NCBI GenBank assembly: GCA_020637635.1
Contig: JACKKB010000002.1
Coordinates: 124,001-188,000, forward strand
From: Albidovulum sp.
GTDB lineage: Bacteria; Pseudomonadota; Alphaproteobacteria; Rhodobacterales; Rhodobacteraceae
Direction of reading: 5' to 3'
Length of the DNA: 64,000 nucleotides
Part shown: in pieces, positions 7,967 to 16,909 of the stretch
How the letters are laid out: each line of letters starts with the position of its first letter
Position numbering within the stretch: position 1 is the stretch's first letter
Notes under the pieces: generated by a model
Seen by the model: only the letters and a program-made list of their open reading frames with translations
Told to the model about the DNA's origin: nothing
Database searches by the model: none
Position numbers and translations under genes: made by a program

Positions 7967-9021
7967 CGCGCGATCCTGACCGCCTCGGCGGCGAGCCGGT
8001 CGGCGAGGGGCGGCAGGTCCGCCGGCGCAAGACCCGGCGCAGCGACCACGCTGTCATCCGCCCCGGCAAAGCGGGCGCGGTGGCTTTCATAGCGCGGGTC
8101 GTAGTGATGCTCCATGAGCGCGCCGGCGAGGGTCGCGAAGGCCCCCGCGCCTGCAAGCGCGTGCCATTCTGCGATCCGCTCGCGGGGATGGTGCGGCGCC
8201 AACCGGTCGATCGTCTCGCCAAGCCGCCCTGCGTCGTCGGCGACGTCGCGGTAGGTCCGCGCCAGATAGTCGGCCCGCGCGGCGCGCGGTGCCTCGATCC
8301 TCAGACGCGGCGCCGCGCACATCGCCGCCCAGAGCTGTTTCGGCACCGAAAGATCGCCGATGCGCGAGCTTTCCGCCTCGACGACGAGCGGTCGTGCCGG
8401 ATCGATCGCCGCCAGAGCAAGTGCGAGCCGCCCCTCGAAGGCTTTCTGCGAGGGCTGTCCGCCCGGCCGGTCGCCGAAGAGCGAGCCGCGATGGTTTGCA
8501 AGACCCTCGAGGTCGATGACCTGCAGATCGCGGGCTGCCATCAGGCCGAGCAATTCCGTCTTGGCGGTGCCGGTATTGCCGTCGAGAACGACGAGTGGCG
8601 CGGTGACGGGCTGGTGCTGGACGGCATCGACCACGAGCTTGCGCCAGGCCTTGTAGCCGCCGTCGACCAGCTCCACGCGCCAACCCACCTGCGCCAGGAT
8701 CGTGGCGAAGGAGCCCGATCGCTGTCCGCCGCGCCAGCAATAGACGAGCGGCCGCCAGGCGCCCGGCATCTCGGCGAGCGGCCCCTCGAGATGGCGCGCG
8801 GCGTTGCGCGCCACCAGCGCCGCGCCGATCTTGCGCGCGAGGAACGGGGACTGCTGCTTGTAGATGGTGCCTACCCGCGCGCGCTCGTCGTCCCCGAGCA
8901 CCGGCAGGTTGATCGCCCCCGGCAGGTGATCTTCGGCGAATTCGGCGGGCGAACGCACATCGATCACCGCGTCATACTCGAGCGCGGCCACGTCGGCGAT
9001 GGAGCGGAGTATCAGGGCCAT
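7963..9021 (-). CDS. mnmH: tRNA 2-selenouridine synthase
   Basis: Replaces sulfur by selenium in 2-thiouridine of the wobble base of some tRNAs, using selenophosphate from SelD. The 352-residue protein has an N-terminal rhodanese domain (DVRSPAEFAEDHLPGAINLP near residue 21) with the catalytic Cys in VYCWRGGQRS near 96, and a C-terminal P-loop domain with VLDGNTGTAKTELL near 145. The two domains are in the order and length normal for MnmH/SelU. Its tail overlaps the tail of the selD fusion on the other strand. No selA/selB is in the window. Confidence 0.94.
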   Translation of the reverse strand: MALILRSIADVAALEYDAVIDVRSPAEFAEDHLPGAINLPVLGDDERARVGTIYKQQSPFLARKIGAALVARNAARHLEGPLAEMPGAWRPLVYCWRGGQRSGSFATILAQVGWRVELVDGGYKAWRKLVVDAVQHQPVTAPLVVLDGNTGTAKTELLGLMAARDLQVIDLEGLANHRGSLFGDRPGGQPSQKAFEGRLALALAAIDPARPLVVEAESSRIGDLSVPKQLWAAMCAAPRLRIEAPRAARADYLARTYRDVADDAGRLGETIDRLAPHHPRERIAEWHALAGAGAFATLAGALMEHHYDPRYESHRARFAGADDSVVAAPGLAPADLPPLADRLAAEAVRIAR

Positions 9022-9066
9022 GGCCGCGTCATAGCCGCTCGGGCGGGCGGCCGGAAGACCCGGCGC

Positions 9067-9663
9067 TCAGTAGACCGTCACCGGGGCGCCGAGCGCGACG
9101 CGGCCGTAGAGGTCGATCACATGTTCGTTCACCATGCGCAGGCACCCGTTCGAGACCGACTTCCCGATCGAGTTCGGGTCGGTCGTGCCATGGATGCGGA
9201 TCGCCGTATCGCGGCCGTTCTGGAAGAGATAGATCGCCCGCGCGCCAAGCGGGTTGGTCGGGCCGCCCGGCATGCCGTCCGCGAATTTCCGGTAGGCGCG
9301 GGGGTTGCGCTCGATCATCTCGGGCGTTGGTTTCCAGCTTGGCCATTCGACCTTCCTGCCGACGACGGCCTCGCCGCGGAACACCAGTTCGGCCTTGCCG
9401 ACCGCAACGCCGTAGCGGATCGCGAGACCCTTGCGGGCAATGTAGTAGAGGAAGTGCTGCGACGACAGCACATGAATGGAACCCGGCACGAAATCGGCCT
9501 TCACGCGCACGATCGTCGGGTAGAGCTCGGGCGCGATGCTGACGCCGGGCAGCGGTGCCGGCGGCAGGGCGATGTCATTCTCGGCAAGGGCCGCAGCGGC
9601 GCAAGCGGGTAGCCCCGCCGCCATGAGAGCCGCGCCGCACAGCAGCACGTTCCGACGTTTCAT
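9067..9663 (-). CDS. L,D-transpeptidase (YkuD domain), exported
   Basis: Peptidoglycan cross-linking or lipoprotein-anchoring enzyme, 198 residues from MKRRNVLL. The N-terminus has two arginines then a hydrophobic run to about residue 27; LPAC could be a weak lipobox, so it may be a lipoprotein, or simply Sec/Tat exported. The catalytic motif IHGTTDPNSIGKSVSNGCLRM, with the conserved His and the nucleophilic Cys, lies near residues 160-180. The preceding WPSWKPTPEM and MPGGPTNPLGARAIYL segments are typical of the ErfK/YbiS group. A longer upstream start exists but the signal sequence sets the start chosen here. Confidence 0.88.
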   Translation of the reverse strand: MKRRNVLLCGAALMAAGLPACAAAALAENDIALPPAPLPGVSIAPELYPTIVRVKADFVPGSIHVLSSQHFLYYIARKGLAIRYGVAVGKAELVFRGEAVVGRKVEWPSWKPTPEMIERNPRAYRKFADGMPGGPTNPLGARAIYLFQNGRDTAIRIHGTTDPNSIGKSVSNGCLRMVNEHVIDLYGRVALGAPVTVY

Positions 9664-9871
9664 CCTCGTCTCCCACAACACAAACGCGGGCGCCGCCCGA
9701 GACGGGCATGCGTCGCTTATTGTTTCATTATTCAGTCGAATATGGCCAACCATTGGCATAAAGAGGCAATTTTGCAGACAATACTGCCGACGGTTCGGGC
9801 CTTGGCCAGACCGGCGGCGCGGTCATGCTAGCAAATTGGTGGCTCCTGTCCATGGCGCCCGCAGGCGCGGC

Positions 9872-12400
9872 TCAGTCCCGGGCGCGCAGGACATGTGCCG
9901 GGCGGGCCGCAAGCGGGCGGAGCGCGAAGACGAGACCCGCAAGCAGGGTCAGAAGCGCGCCGCCAAGGATGATCGCGCCGGCGGAGGCGGGCTCGAAGCG
10001 ATAGGGCGCGTCCATCACGAACCTCATGACCGCCCAGCCGGCCGCGGCGCCGAAGCCTACCGCCACGGCCCCCGCGGCGGTGCCCATGAGCGCCGAGCGG
10101 AGCGCGAAACTGCCAAGGATGCGGCCACGGGTGGCGCCCAGCGTCTTCAGCACCGCTGCCTCGTAGATGCGCGCCCGCTCGCCGGCGGCCGCGGCCCCGA
10201 TCAGGACCACGATCCCGGTGAGAAGCGTCACGGCGGTGGCGACCACGGTGGCGCGGGCGATGGCGCCTAGCGCCTCGCTGACCCGGTCGATCACGTCGCG
10301 GACCCGGATCGCGGTCACGTTCGGATAGGCGCTGGCAATGTCGCGCAGGATCGCCGCCTCGGCCTCGGGGCGGGCATAGACGGTGGCGATCCAGCTGTGG
10401 GGCGCCCCGGACAGGGCAGCGGGATCCATGGCCATGACGAAGCCGATGCCGGCGGTGCCGAAATCGACGTCGCGGAACGAGGTGATGGTGGCCTCGATGC
10501 TGCGGCCGAGCACGTTGACGGTGATGCGGTCGCCGAGCTTCAGTCCCATCTCCGCGGCCTCTTCGGCGGCGAAGGAGAGCTGTGGCGGCCCCTGGTAATC
10601 CTCGGGCCACCACTTGCCCTCGGCGATCCTGGTGCGGGGCGGCGGCGCGGCGGAATAGGTCAGGCCACGGTCGCCGCGCAGGACCCAGTGATCGCCGGCC
10701 TGCTTGCGTGCGTCGGTGCCGTTGATCTCGGTGATCACCCCGCGCAGCATCGGCGCGCTGTCCATGCGCGAGACCGCCGGGTCGCCCTCGATGCGGGCGC
10801 TGAAGCCGTCGATCTGGTCGGGCTGGATGTCGACGAAGAAGAACGAGGGCGCCACTTCGGGCAAGTCGCGGGCGATCGCGGCGCGCAGGTTGGCGTCGAT
10901 CTGACCGACCGCCGCCAGGACCGAGAGCCCGAGCCCGAGCGAGAGCACGACTGCCGTTGCCTCGTCGCGCGGACCGCCGATCGAGGCGAGCGCAAGGCGC
11001 AGCGCCGGTCGGCCCCGGGCGCGATGTGCGGCCCGTCGGGCGAGCCGGCGCAACCCGAGGGCGGCAAGGGCCAGTGCCGCCAGAGCTGCCGCCACCCCGC
11101 CCATGACCGAGAATGCGAGCCGGGGCACGGCGGCAAGACCGGCAGCGATCAGGACCAGCGCGGCGAGGATCGCGGCCAGGACCGCAAGAAGCGGCCAACC
11201 CGGGCGGGCGCGGCGCCCGGCGCCGACATCGCGAAAGAGCGTGGCCGCGCGCGTGGCCCGGGCGCGCGCAAGCGGCCAGAGCGCGAAGAGCGCGGCCGTG
11301 AGGGCGCCATAGAGCGCCGCCTCGGCAAGCGGGCGCGGCGCCAGGCCGATCGAGAGCGGCACCGGCAGGCCGGCGGCGATCAGAGGTGCGGCGAGGACCG
11401 GTGCGCCGGCGCCGAGGGCAAGGCCGAGGAGGATGCCGAGCGCCGCCATGGCCGCGACCTGAAGCAGGTAGATCGCGAAGATCGTGCGGCCCTCGGCACC
11501 GAGGCTCTTCAGGATCGCAATGGTTTCGGTCTTGCCGTCGAGATGGCTGCGCACCGCCGCACTGATCCCGACGCCGCCCACGGCGAGGCCCGCAAGCCCG
11601 ACGAGCACGAGGAACGAACTCATGCGCTCGACAAAGCGCGACATCCCGGGCGCGCCATCGCGGGCATCGCGCCAGCGCAGCCCGGTATCGCGAAATGCGC
11701 TCTCGGCCTCGGTCTTGAGCGCCGCGAGGTCGGTGCCGGCGGGAAGGAGAAGCCGGTAGTGGCTGTCGTAGAGACTGCCGGGCCCGATGAGCCCCGACCC
11801 GTCGAGATCGGCCAGACGCACGATCGTGCGGGGCCCGAGCGTGAAGCCTGCGCCGGCCGCATCCGGTTCGCGAAGGATCCGCGCGGCAAGCCGGAACGTG
11901 CGCGTTCCAAGCCGAAATGGCGCTCCTGCCGCGAGCCCGAGCCGGTCCGCAAGAACACCGTCCATAACCGCGCCGGGCAGGCCGTCCTCCGGCGCGAAGG
12001 CCTGGGCCGGCGCCAGGTCGGGGTCGAGAACCAGCCGGCCGGTGAGCGGATAGAGATCGTCGACCGCCTTCACCTGGGTCAACGCACGCTCGGCCGCCGC
12101 GCCATCGCCGGTCACTGCCATCGAGCGAAAGTCGACGAGTTCGGAGACGGCACGGGCATGTTTCGCCATGAACGCACGCTCGTCTTCACCGGCGCGCCGA
12201 TAGGTGAACGACATCTCGGCATCGCCGCCAAGCAGCACCGCGCCCTGATCGGAAAGCGCCCCTTCGACCGCATCGCGCACGGTGCCTACGGCGGCGATGG
12301 CCGCGACCCCGAGAAGAAGGCAGAGCAGGAACACGGTGAAGCTTCGCGTGCCACCGCGCAGGTCGCGTCGGGCGATGCGGGCGGCGGTGCGCAGGTTCAT
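9872..12400 (-). CDS. ABC transporter permease, FtsX-like (YbbP type)
   Basis: An 842-residue MacB/FtsX-fold membrane protein with one N-terminal transmembrane segment, a large extracytoplasmic domain, three helices near residues 265-375, a second set near 405-455, a second periplasmic domain and three C-terminal helices. This two-module topology is that of YbbP. It overlaps the ATPase gene upstream by 4 bases, and the pair is divergent from tesA exactly as ybbA-ybbP and tesA are in E. coli. Family members are thought to move lipids or envelope components by mechanotransmission, not classical transport; the substrate here is unknown. Confidence 0.88.
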   Translation of the reverse strand: MNLRTAARIARRDLRGGTRSFTVFLLCLLLGVAAIAAVGTVRDAVEGALSDQGAVLLGGDAEMSFTYRRAGEDERAFMAKHARAVSELVDFRSMAVTGDGAAAERALTQVKAVDDLYPLTGRLVLDPDLAPAQAFAPEDGLPGAVMDGVLADRLGLAAGAPFRLGTRTFRLAARILREPDAAGAGFTLGPRTIVRLADLDGSGLIGPGSLYDSHYRLLLPAGTDLAALKTEAESAFRDTGLRWRDARDGAPGMSRFVERMSSFLVLVGLAGLAVGGVGISAAVRSHLDGKTETIAILKSLGAEGRTIFAIYLLQVAAMAALGILLGLALGAGAPVLAAPLIAAGLPVPLSIGLAPRPLAEAALYGALTAALFALWPLARARATRAATLFRDVGAGRRARPGWPLLAVLAAILAALVLIAAGLAAVPRLAFSVMGGVAAALAALALAALGLRRLARRAAHRARGRPALRLALASIGGPRDEATAVVLSLGLGLSVLAAVGQIDANLRAAIARDLPEVAPSFFFVDIQPDQIDGFSARIEGDPAVSRMDSAPMLRGVITEINGTDARKQAGDHWVLRGDRGLTYSAAPPPRTRIAEGKWWPEDYQGPPQLSFAAEEAAEMGLKLGDRITVNVLGRSIEATITSFRDVDFGTAGIGFVMAMDPAALSGAPHSWIATVYARPEAEAAILRDIASAYPNVTAIRVRDVIDRVSEALGAIARATVVATAVTLLTGIVVLIGAAAAGERARIYEAAVLKTLGATRGRILGSFALRSALMGTAAGAVAVGFGAAAGWAVMRFVMDAPYRFEPASAGAIILGGALLTLLAGLVFALRPLAARPAHVLRARD

Positions 12401-13098
12401 CGCGCGGGCGCCGGGGCGGCGGTCTCTTCGCCGGTCACGAGGCCATCGCCGAGCCGCACGATCCGGTCGCAGCGTTCCGCCAGTTCCGGCGCATGGGTGA
12501 CGAGGATCAGCGTCGAACCGTGGCGATCGCGCAGCGCGAAGAGCAGCTCCATGATCGCCTCGCCCGTCGTGCCGTCGAGATTGCCGGTCGGTTCGTCGGC
12601 CAGGAGGATCGCCGGACGGGGGGCCGCGGCACGCGCCAGTGCCACGCGCTGCTGCTCGCCCCCCGAGAGCTGCGCCGGGTAATGATCGGCGCGGGCGCCG
12701 AGCCCCATCGCCTCAAGTTCTGCTGCGGCGCGCGCGAAGGCATCGGGGATGCCGGCCAGTTCCAGAGGCAGGGCGACGTTTTCGAGCGCGGTCATGGTTG
12801 CAATGAGGTGGAAGGACTGGAAGACAATTCCCATATTGCCCCTGCGGAACCGTGCGAGCGCGTCCTCGTCCATGGCGGTCAGGTCCTGGCCCTGCACGAT
12901 CACCCGCCCCGAACTGGCGCGTTCGAGCCCGCCCATGAGCATGAGGAGCGAGGATTTGCCCGACCCCGATGGCCCGACCAGCCCGACGCTTTCCCCGGCA
13001 CCGACCGCGAGCGTGATGCCCCTGAGGATTTCGATCGGGCCGGCATTGCCTTCGAGAACAAGACGCGCGTCCTGCAGGCTGAGGATCGGTTCGCTCAT
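12397..13098 (-). CDS. ABC transporter ATPase, LolD/MacB-like (YbbA type)
   Basis: ATPase partner of the YbbP-like permease, 233 residues. Walker A GPSGSGKSSLL near residue 42, signature QLSGGEQQRVALARA near 145, Walker B ILLADEPTGNLD near 168 and switch His in LVTHAPELAERC. The LxSGGEQQ-x-ADEPTGNLD pattern is that of the LolD/MacB/YbbA group. I chose the ATG giving MSEPILSLQD; the longer frame upstream runs into the divergent promoter region shared with tesA. It overlaps the permease by ATGA. Confidence 0.9.
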   Translation of the reverse strand: MSEPILSLQDARLVLEGNAGPIEILRGITLAVGAGESVGLVGPSGSGKSSLLMLMGGLERASSGRVIVQGQDLTAMDEDALARFRRGNMGIVFQSFHLIATMTALENVALPLELAGIPDAFARAAAELEAMGLGARADHYPAQLSGGEQQRVALARAAAPRPAILLADEPTGNLDGTTGEAIMELLFALRDRHGSTLILVTHAPELAERCDRIVRLGDGLVTGEETAAPAPAR

Positions 13099-13162
13099 CG
13101 GGGCCTTCCTCGCTCGGGTCTCGTCACCGGGATATGGGGCGTGGGGGGGGATTGGCAACCTC

Positions 13163-13804
13163 GTGCGGAGTGCGGCCTTGGGCTTTTTCATCGCAGCCGC
13201 GGGGCTCACCGGGTCTGCCGCGGCCGAGCCGGTGAAGCTCCTGGCCTTCGGCGACAGTCTGACCGCGGGCTACGGCCTGCCCCCCGATCAGGGTTTCGTG
13301 CCTCAGCTTCAGGCCTGGCTCGAGGCCCATGGAACCGCCGTCGTGGTCCAGAATGGCGGCGTCTCGGGCGACACGAGCTCGGGCGGTCTGTCGCGGATCA
13401 ACTGGGCGCTTGGCGACGGCGCGCAGGCGATGATCCTGACGCTGGGAGGCAACGATCTTCTGCGCGGCATCGCGCCCGAGGTGACGCGAGACAATCTGGA
13501 TGCGATCCTTGCACGGACGGATGCCGAACGGATTCCGGTCCTGCTCGTGCCGATGGTGGCGCCGGGCAACTACGGCAACGACTACAAGATCGCCTTCGAC
13601 GCGATCTATGCCGATCTCGCCGCGCGCCATCGCGCGCTTCTGGCCAGGCCGTTCCTGTCGGCCATTCTCGATCAACCCGACCGGGCGACGGCGCTTGCGC
13701 GCTATGTGCAGGACGACGGGCTGCACCCGACTGCCGAGGGCGTGGCGCTGATCGTGGACCGCATCGGCCCGCAGGTGCAGGAGCTTCTGGCCAAGGTGAA
13801 ATAG
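13163..13804 (+). CDS. tesA: Arylesterase / lysophospholipase TesA (SGNH hydrolase)
   Basis: Periplasmic GDSL/SGNH esterase of 213 residues that hydrolyses thioesters and lysophospholipids in E. coli. No ATG fits; a GTG at 13163 gives a short charged start and a hydrophobic signal ending near GSAAAEP. Block I is AFGDSLTAGYG with the catalytic Ser, block II has the Gly in GGVSGDTSSG, block III is LGGNDLLRG with Asn, and block V is DDGLHPTAEG with catalytic Asp and His. It is divergent from the ybbA-like gene over about 64 bases, a layout conserved in proteobacteria. Confidence 0.9.
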   Translation: MRSAALGFFIAAAGLTGSAAAEPVKLLAFGDSLTAGYGLPPDQGFVPQLQAWLEAHGTAVVVQNGGVSGDTSSGGLSRINWALGDGAQAMILTLGGNDLLRGIAPEVTRDNLDAILARTDAERIPVLLVPMVAPGNYGNDYKIAFDAIYADLAARHRALLARPFLSAILDQPDRATALARYVQDDGLHPTAEGVALIVDRIGPQVQELLAKVK

Positions 13805-13814
13805 GCCCGCAAGG

Positions 13815-14420
13815 CTACCAGAGCGTGCCTGCGGCGCGCTCCGGCCAGTCGCGGTCATATGCGGCGCCGTCGAAGCCCCCGTCGGTCATCTCGCGCAGCA
13901 TCTCGCCCACGCTCGGCAGGCCCCGAGAGGCGTCGCCACCGGTCCAGAGTGCGGCGCGCGTGAGTGCGCGCGCACATTGGGCATAGACCTCGTCGATGGC
14001 GACGAGGATGACCGTCCGCGGCAGCTTGCCCGCGCGCGCGAAGCTGTCGCGAAGGGCGGCGTCGGCGGTGATCCGGGCGCGGCCGTTCACGCGGATCACG
14101 TTGTCGGAACCGGCAACGAAGAACATGAGGCTCACGCGCGGGTCGCGGACGATGTTGCGCAGCGAATCGATGCGGTCGTTGCCGCGCCAGTCGGGCAGCG
14201 CCAGAGTGGCCGGGTCGAGCGCACGCACCACCGGCCCGTCGTCGCCGCGCGGGCTCGCGTCGGTGCCCTCGGGCCCTACCGTCGAGAGAATGCAGAACCG
14301 CGCGCGGGCGATCCAGACGCCATAGGCCCGCGTCAGGCGGCGCGCCACCTTCAGCCTCGCCGCCTCGCCCGGCGTGCCGTAGAGTGCCTCCAACGCTCCG
14401 GTATCGGCGACGAACTCCAT
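13815..14420 (-). CDS. Pyridoxamine 5'-phosphate oxidase-family flavoprotein (MSMEG_1061 type)
   Basis: A 201-residue split-barrel FMN-binding protein. The core FCILSTVGPEGTDASPRGD near residue 42 and RDPRVSLMFFV near 93 are the typical strands of PPOX-family proteins, and the length fits the MSMEG_1061 subgroup. The family reduces or binds flavin-type cofactors; true PdxH function is unlikely because PdxH signatures are missing. It follows plsC after 4 bases and so is probably the last gene of the ftsE-ftsX-plsC operon. Substrate unknown. Confidence 0.8.
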   Translation of the reverse strand: MEFVADTGALEALYGTPGEAARLKVARRLTRAYGVWIARARFCILSTVGPEGTDASPRGDDGPVVRALDPATLALPDWRGNDRIDSLRNIVRDPRVSLMFFVAGSDNVIRVNGRARITADAALRDSFARAGKLPRTVILVAIDEVYAQCARALTRAALWTGGDASRGLPSVGEMLREMTDGGFDGAAYDRDWPERAAGTLW

Positions 14421-14424
14421 GGCC

Positions 14425-15162
14425 TCAGCCGTCCGCGACCCGGAACCCGGCCTCGGCCATCAACCGGTCGGAAGCGGTTTCGACAAGCGGTTCGATGGCG
14501 GCCATGAAACCGGTCACCGATTGCCCGGCCGGGATCCGCGGCAGGAACTCCACCACCGCGAGGCCCGGCTTGCGCAGGATTCCGTGGCGCGGCCAGAAGA
14601 CGCCGACATTGGTGGCTGCCGGCACGCAGTCCTGACCGAGCTCGCTGTAGAGAACGCCGACGCCCACCTTGTAGGGTCGCTTGGCACCGGCGGCGACGCG
14701 CGTGCCCTGGGGATAGATGATGAGCTGGCCCGGGGCCGTCGTGCCGGCCTTCGCGTCGATCACCATCTTTCGCATCGCCTCGCTGCGCTTGCCACGGTTG
14801 ACCGGCACGCAGCCGATCCGGCGGGCATACCAGCCCACGATCGGGGCCCAGAGCAGCTCGCGCTTCATGATGAACTTGGGCCGCGGCACCACCGAGACGA
14901 TCATGATGATGTCGAAGAAAGACTGGTGCTTGGCGGCGATGATCACCTCGTCGCGCGGAACCTCGCCGCGGATCTCCGACCGCAGGCCGACAAGCACCGA
15001 AGCCGAGCCGCGGACCCAGCGGCAATAGGCATGGACGGCATCGAAGGCGGCATCGCGCCGGAACAGCGCGAAGGGCGTCCAGAACAGCGCATAGAGCACC
15101 ATCGCCAGATACATCTGGACGATGAAGACGGCCGACAGAAGGTATTGCAGCGCGGATCTCAT
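14425..15162 (-). CDS. plsC: 1-acyl-sn-glycerol-3-phosphate acyltransferase
   Basis: Makes phosphatidic acid by acylating lysophosphatidate at the inner membrane. The 245-residue protein has an N-terminal membrane anchor (LSAVFIVQMYLAMVLYALFW), the catalytic box KHQSFFDIIM (His and Asp of HX4D near residue 78), a PVNRGKRSEAMRKM arginine motif, and the IIYPQGTR glycerol-phosphate-binding motif. It starts with an ATGA overlap onto ftsX and is followed closely by the PPOX gene, so it is part of the ftsEX operon. Confidence 0.92.
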   Translation of the reverse strand: MRSALQYLLSAVFIVQMYLAMVLYALFWTPFALFRRDAAFDAVHAYCRWVRGSASVLVGLRSEIRGEVPRDEVIIAAKHQSFFDIIMIVSVVPRPKFIMKRELLWAPIVGWYARRIGCVPVNRGKRSEAMRKMVIDAKAGTTAPGQLIIYPQGTRVAAGAKRPYKVGVGVLYSELGQDCVPAATNVGVFWPRHGILRKPGLAVVEFLPRIPAGQSVTGFMAAIEPLVETASDRLMAEAGFRVADG

Positions 15163-16064
15163 GACACCCTCTTCAGCGCCAGAGTGGCGGCGGCATAGGT
15201 CGTCGCGAAGGCCACGATAGCGGCGATCGGAGGGATCGCCAACGGCCAGAGCCAGCCGGCACCGGAAAAGCCGAGCCCGGTCAGGAAGCCGCCATTCGGC
15301 GCGGCCGAGGGCAGAAGCGCCACGCCAAGCGCGCCGAGCGCCACACCCGCAGCGGCACCTCCGAGCGCGCGAAGGGTGAAGCGGCGGACGAAGGCACGGG
15401 CGATAAAGAGATCGCGCGCGCCGACGAGCCTGAGGACCCGGATCACCGGCCCGTTGACCGCGAGCGCGGCCAGAGCCGCCAGGGTCACCATTGCCGCCAT
15501 CACAACCCCGATCAGGAGAAGCGAGATCGCCGCCAGCATGCGCAATCGCCCCGCCGCCGCGACAAGCGGTTGGCGCCAGCGCTGGTGGTCGTCGAGGGTC
15601 GCGCCCGGCACCTCGGCCGACAGCCGCAAGCGCAGCCCTTCGGCATCAAACCCCCCGGGCGTCTCCACGATCTCGACAAGCGCCGGGATGGGCAGCGTCT
15701 CGATGGGCAGGTCGGGACCGAACCAGGGCTCCAGGAGCCGTTTCGTCTCGGCCAGGTCGAGGGCGCGCGCCGAGGCGACGCCGGGCGTCACGGCGAGGAT
15801 GTCGAGCACCGCGCGCGTCTGCGCGGCCATCTGCTCGGCCGGCGCGGAGATGCGCACCGTTGCGCCCTGCGATAGCGCGTCGGACCACTGCGTCGCGACG
15901 CGACCGGCGGCGAGCGAGAGGGCGAGTGCAAAGACGGCGAGAAAGGCCATGGCCGCCGAGGTCAGCACCGTCAGCCAGGCCGATGTGCCGGTCGGCGGCA
16001 CGATCTGGTCGCTTTTGCGGTCGCCGACCAGGAGCGCCGGGATCCTCGAGAGCCGCGGGTTCAA
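15159..16064 (-). CDS. ftsX: Cell division protein FtsX
   Basis: Membrane partner of FtsE, 301 residues with four transmembrane segments (about residues 28-55, 172-200, 222-250 and 268-292) and an extracytoplasmic loop after the first, the FtsX topology. The FtsEX complex uses ATP to activate peptidoglycan hydrolases at the septum. It begins at TTG within a TTGA overlap with the end of ftsE and overlaps plsC at its own end. Sequence is divergent from enteric FtsX, so the assignment leans on topology and the adjacent ftsE. Confidence 0.88.
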   Translation of the reverse strand: MNPRLSRIPALLVGDRKSDQIVPPTGTSAWLTVLTSAAMAFLAVFALALSLAAGRVATQWSDALSQGATVRISAPAEQMAAQTRAVLDILAVTPGVASARALDLAETKRLLEPWFGPDLPIETLPIPALVEIVETPGGFDAEGLRLRLSAEVPGATLDDHQRWRQPLVAAAGRLRMLAAISLLLIGVVMAAMVTLAALAALAVNGPVIRVLRLVGARDLFIARAFVRRFTLRALGGAAAGVALGALGVALLPSAAPNGGFLTGLGFSGAGWLWPLAIPPIAAIVAFATTYAAATLALKRVS

Positions 16065-16732
16065 AGCTCTGCCCCCGCCGCCTGCACATGGCGATCGCGG
16101 ATGCGCAGCACCCGGGCCGAAACCTGCGCCTTGGCGGCACGGATCAGGTTCATGTCATGGGTCGCCACGAGGATGGTCTTGCCCATCCGGTTCAGCTCGA
16201 CGAGGAGCGTCATGAGACGCAAGGACATCTCCCAGTCGAGGTTGCCCGTGGGTTCGTCCGCAAGCACGAGGTCGGGCGAGGTGATGACTGCACGCGCGAG
16301 CGCCGCGCGCTGTCGTTCGCCGCCCGAGAGCGATGGCGGCAGCGCCTCTGCCTGCGCCGAAAGTCCGACCCAGGCCAGAAGGTCGCGCAGCTCGCCCGGG
16401 TCGGCCGCGCGGCCGCTCACCTCAAGCGGCAGCGTCACGTTGCGCGAAACCGGCAGATGGTCGAGGAACTGGCAGTCCTGATGCACCATGCCGATCCGGC
16501 GCCGCAGCTGGGCGATGCCGTCGCGGTCGTAGTCGACCACATCGCGTCCGAAAAGCGATATCCGGCCGGCGCGCGGAAGCAACTCGCCGAAGCAAAGCTT
16601 CAGGAAGGTCGACTTGCCGGCGCCCGAGGGTCCGGTCAGGAAATGGAACGAGCCCGGCGGAAGCGTGAGCGTCACCTCGCTCAGCAATGTCGTTCCGCCG
16701 TAGCCATACGCAACGTTGCCGAAATCGATCAC
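16061..16732 (-). CDS. ftsE: Cell division ATPase FtsE
   Basis: Cytoplasmic ATPase of FtsEX, 223 residues from a GTG that gives IDFGNVAYGYGG, the usual FtsE beginning, with AAGAGG upstream. An ATG at 16756 is in frame but has no clear ribosome-binding site. Walker A is GPSGAGKSTFLKL, the signature is LSGGERQRAALARA, Walker B is LVLADEPTGNLD and the switch His is in VATHDMNLI. The Q-loop region IGMVHQDCQFLDHLPV matches FtsE. First gene of the ftsE-ftsX-plsC-PPOX operon; divergent from the zinc-ribbon gene. Confidence 0.92.
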   Translation of the reverse strand: MIDFGNVAYGYGGTTLLSEVTLTLPPGSFHFLTGPSGAGKSTFLKLCFGELLPRAGRISLFGRDVVDYDRDGIAQLRRRIGMVHQDCQFLDHLPVSRNVTLPLEVSGRAADPGELRDLLAWVGLSAQAEALPPSLSGGERQRAALARAVITSPDLVLADEPTGNLDWEMSLRLMTLLVELNRMGKTILVATHDMNLIRAAKAQVSARVLRIRDRHVQAAGAEL

Positions 16733-16909
16733 TCGCGCCTCTTGCTGCCCGCGCATTGTTCAGTTCGGGTCACAGGTTTCTTCGTCTGAAAGCACAAAGG
16801 CTTGGATGCCTGCCGTTTGCTTGCTACAACACGGGCGCAGCAAAGGCCAGAATGGCTGCGGCAGGAAGTGTTTTCAACCGGCGTCGTCCGGAGAGCAGGT
16901 TGGCGAGCA

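Noticed and set aside
10397..12682. A 761-codon open frame on the plus strand
   Set aside because: It lies antisense to the YbbP-like permease and ATPase; its residues are Arg/Gly/Ala/Pro low-complexity, the usual antisense product of GC-rich coding DNA.
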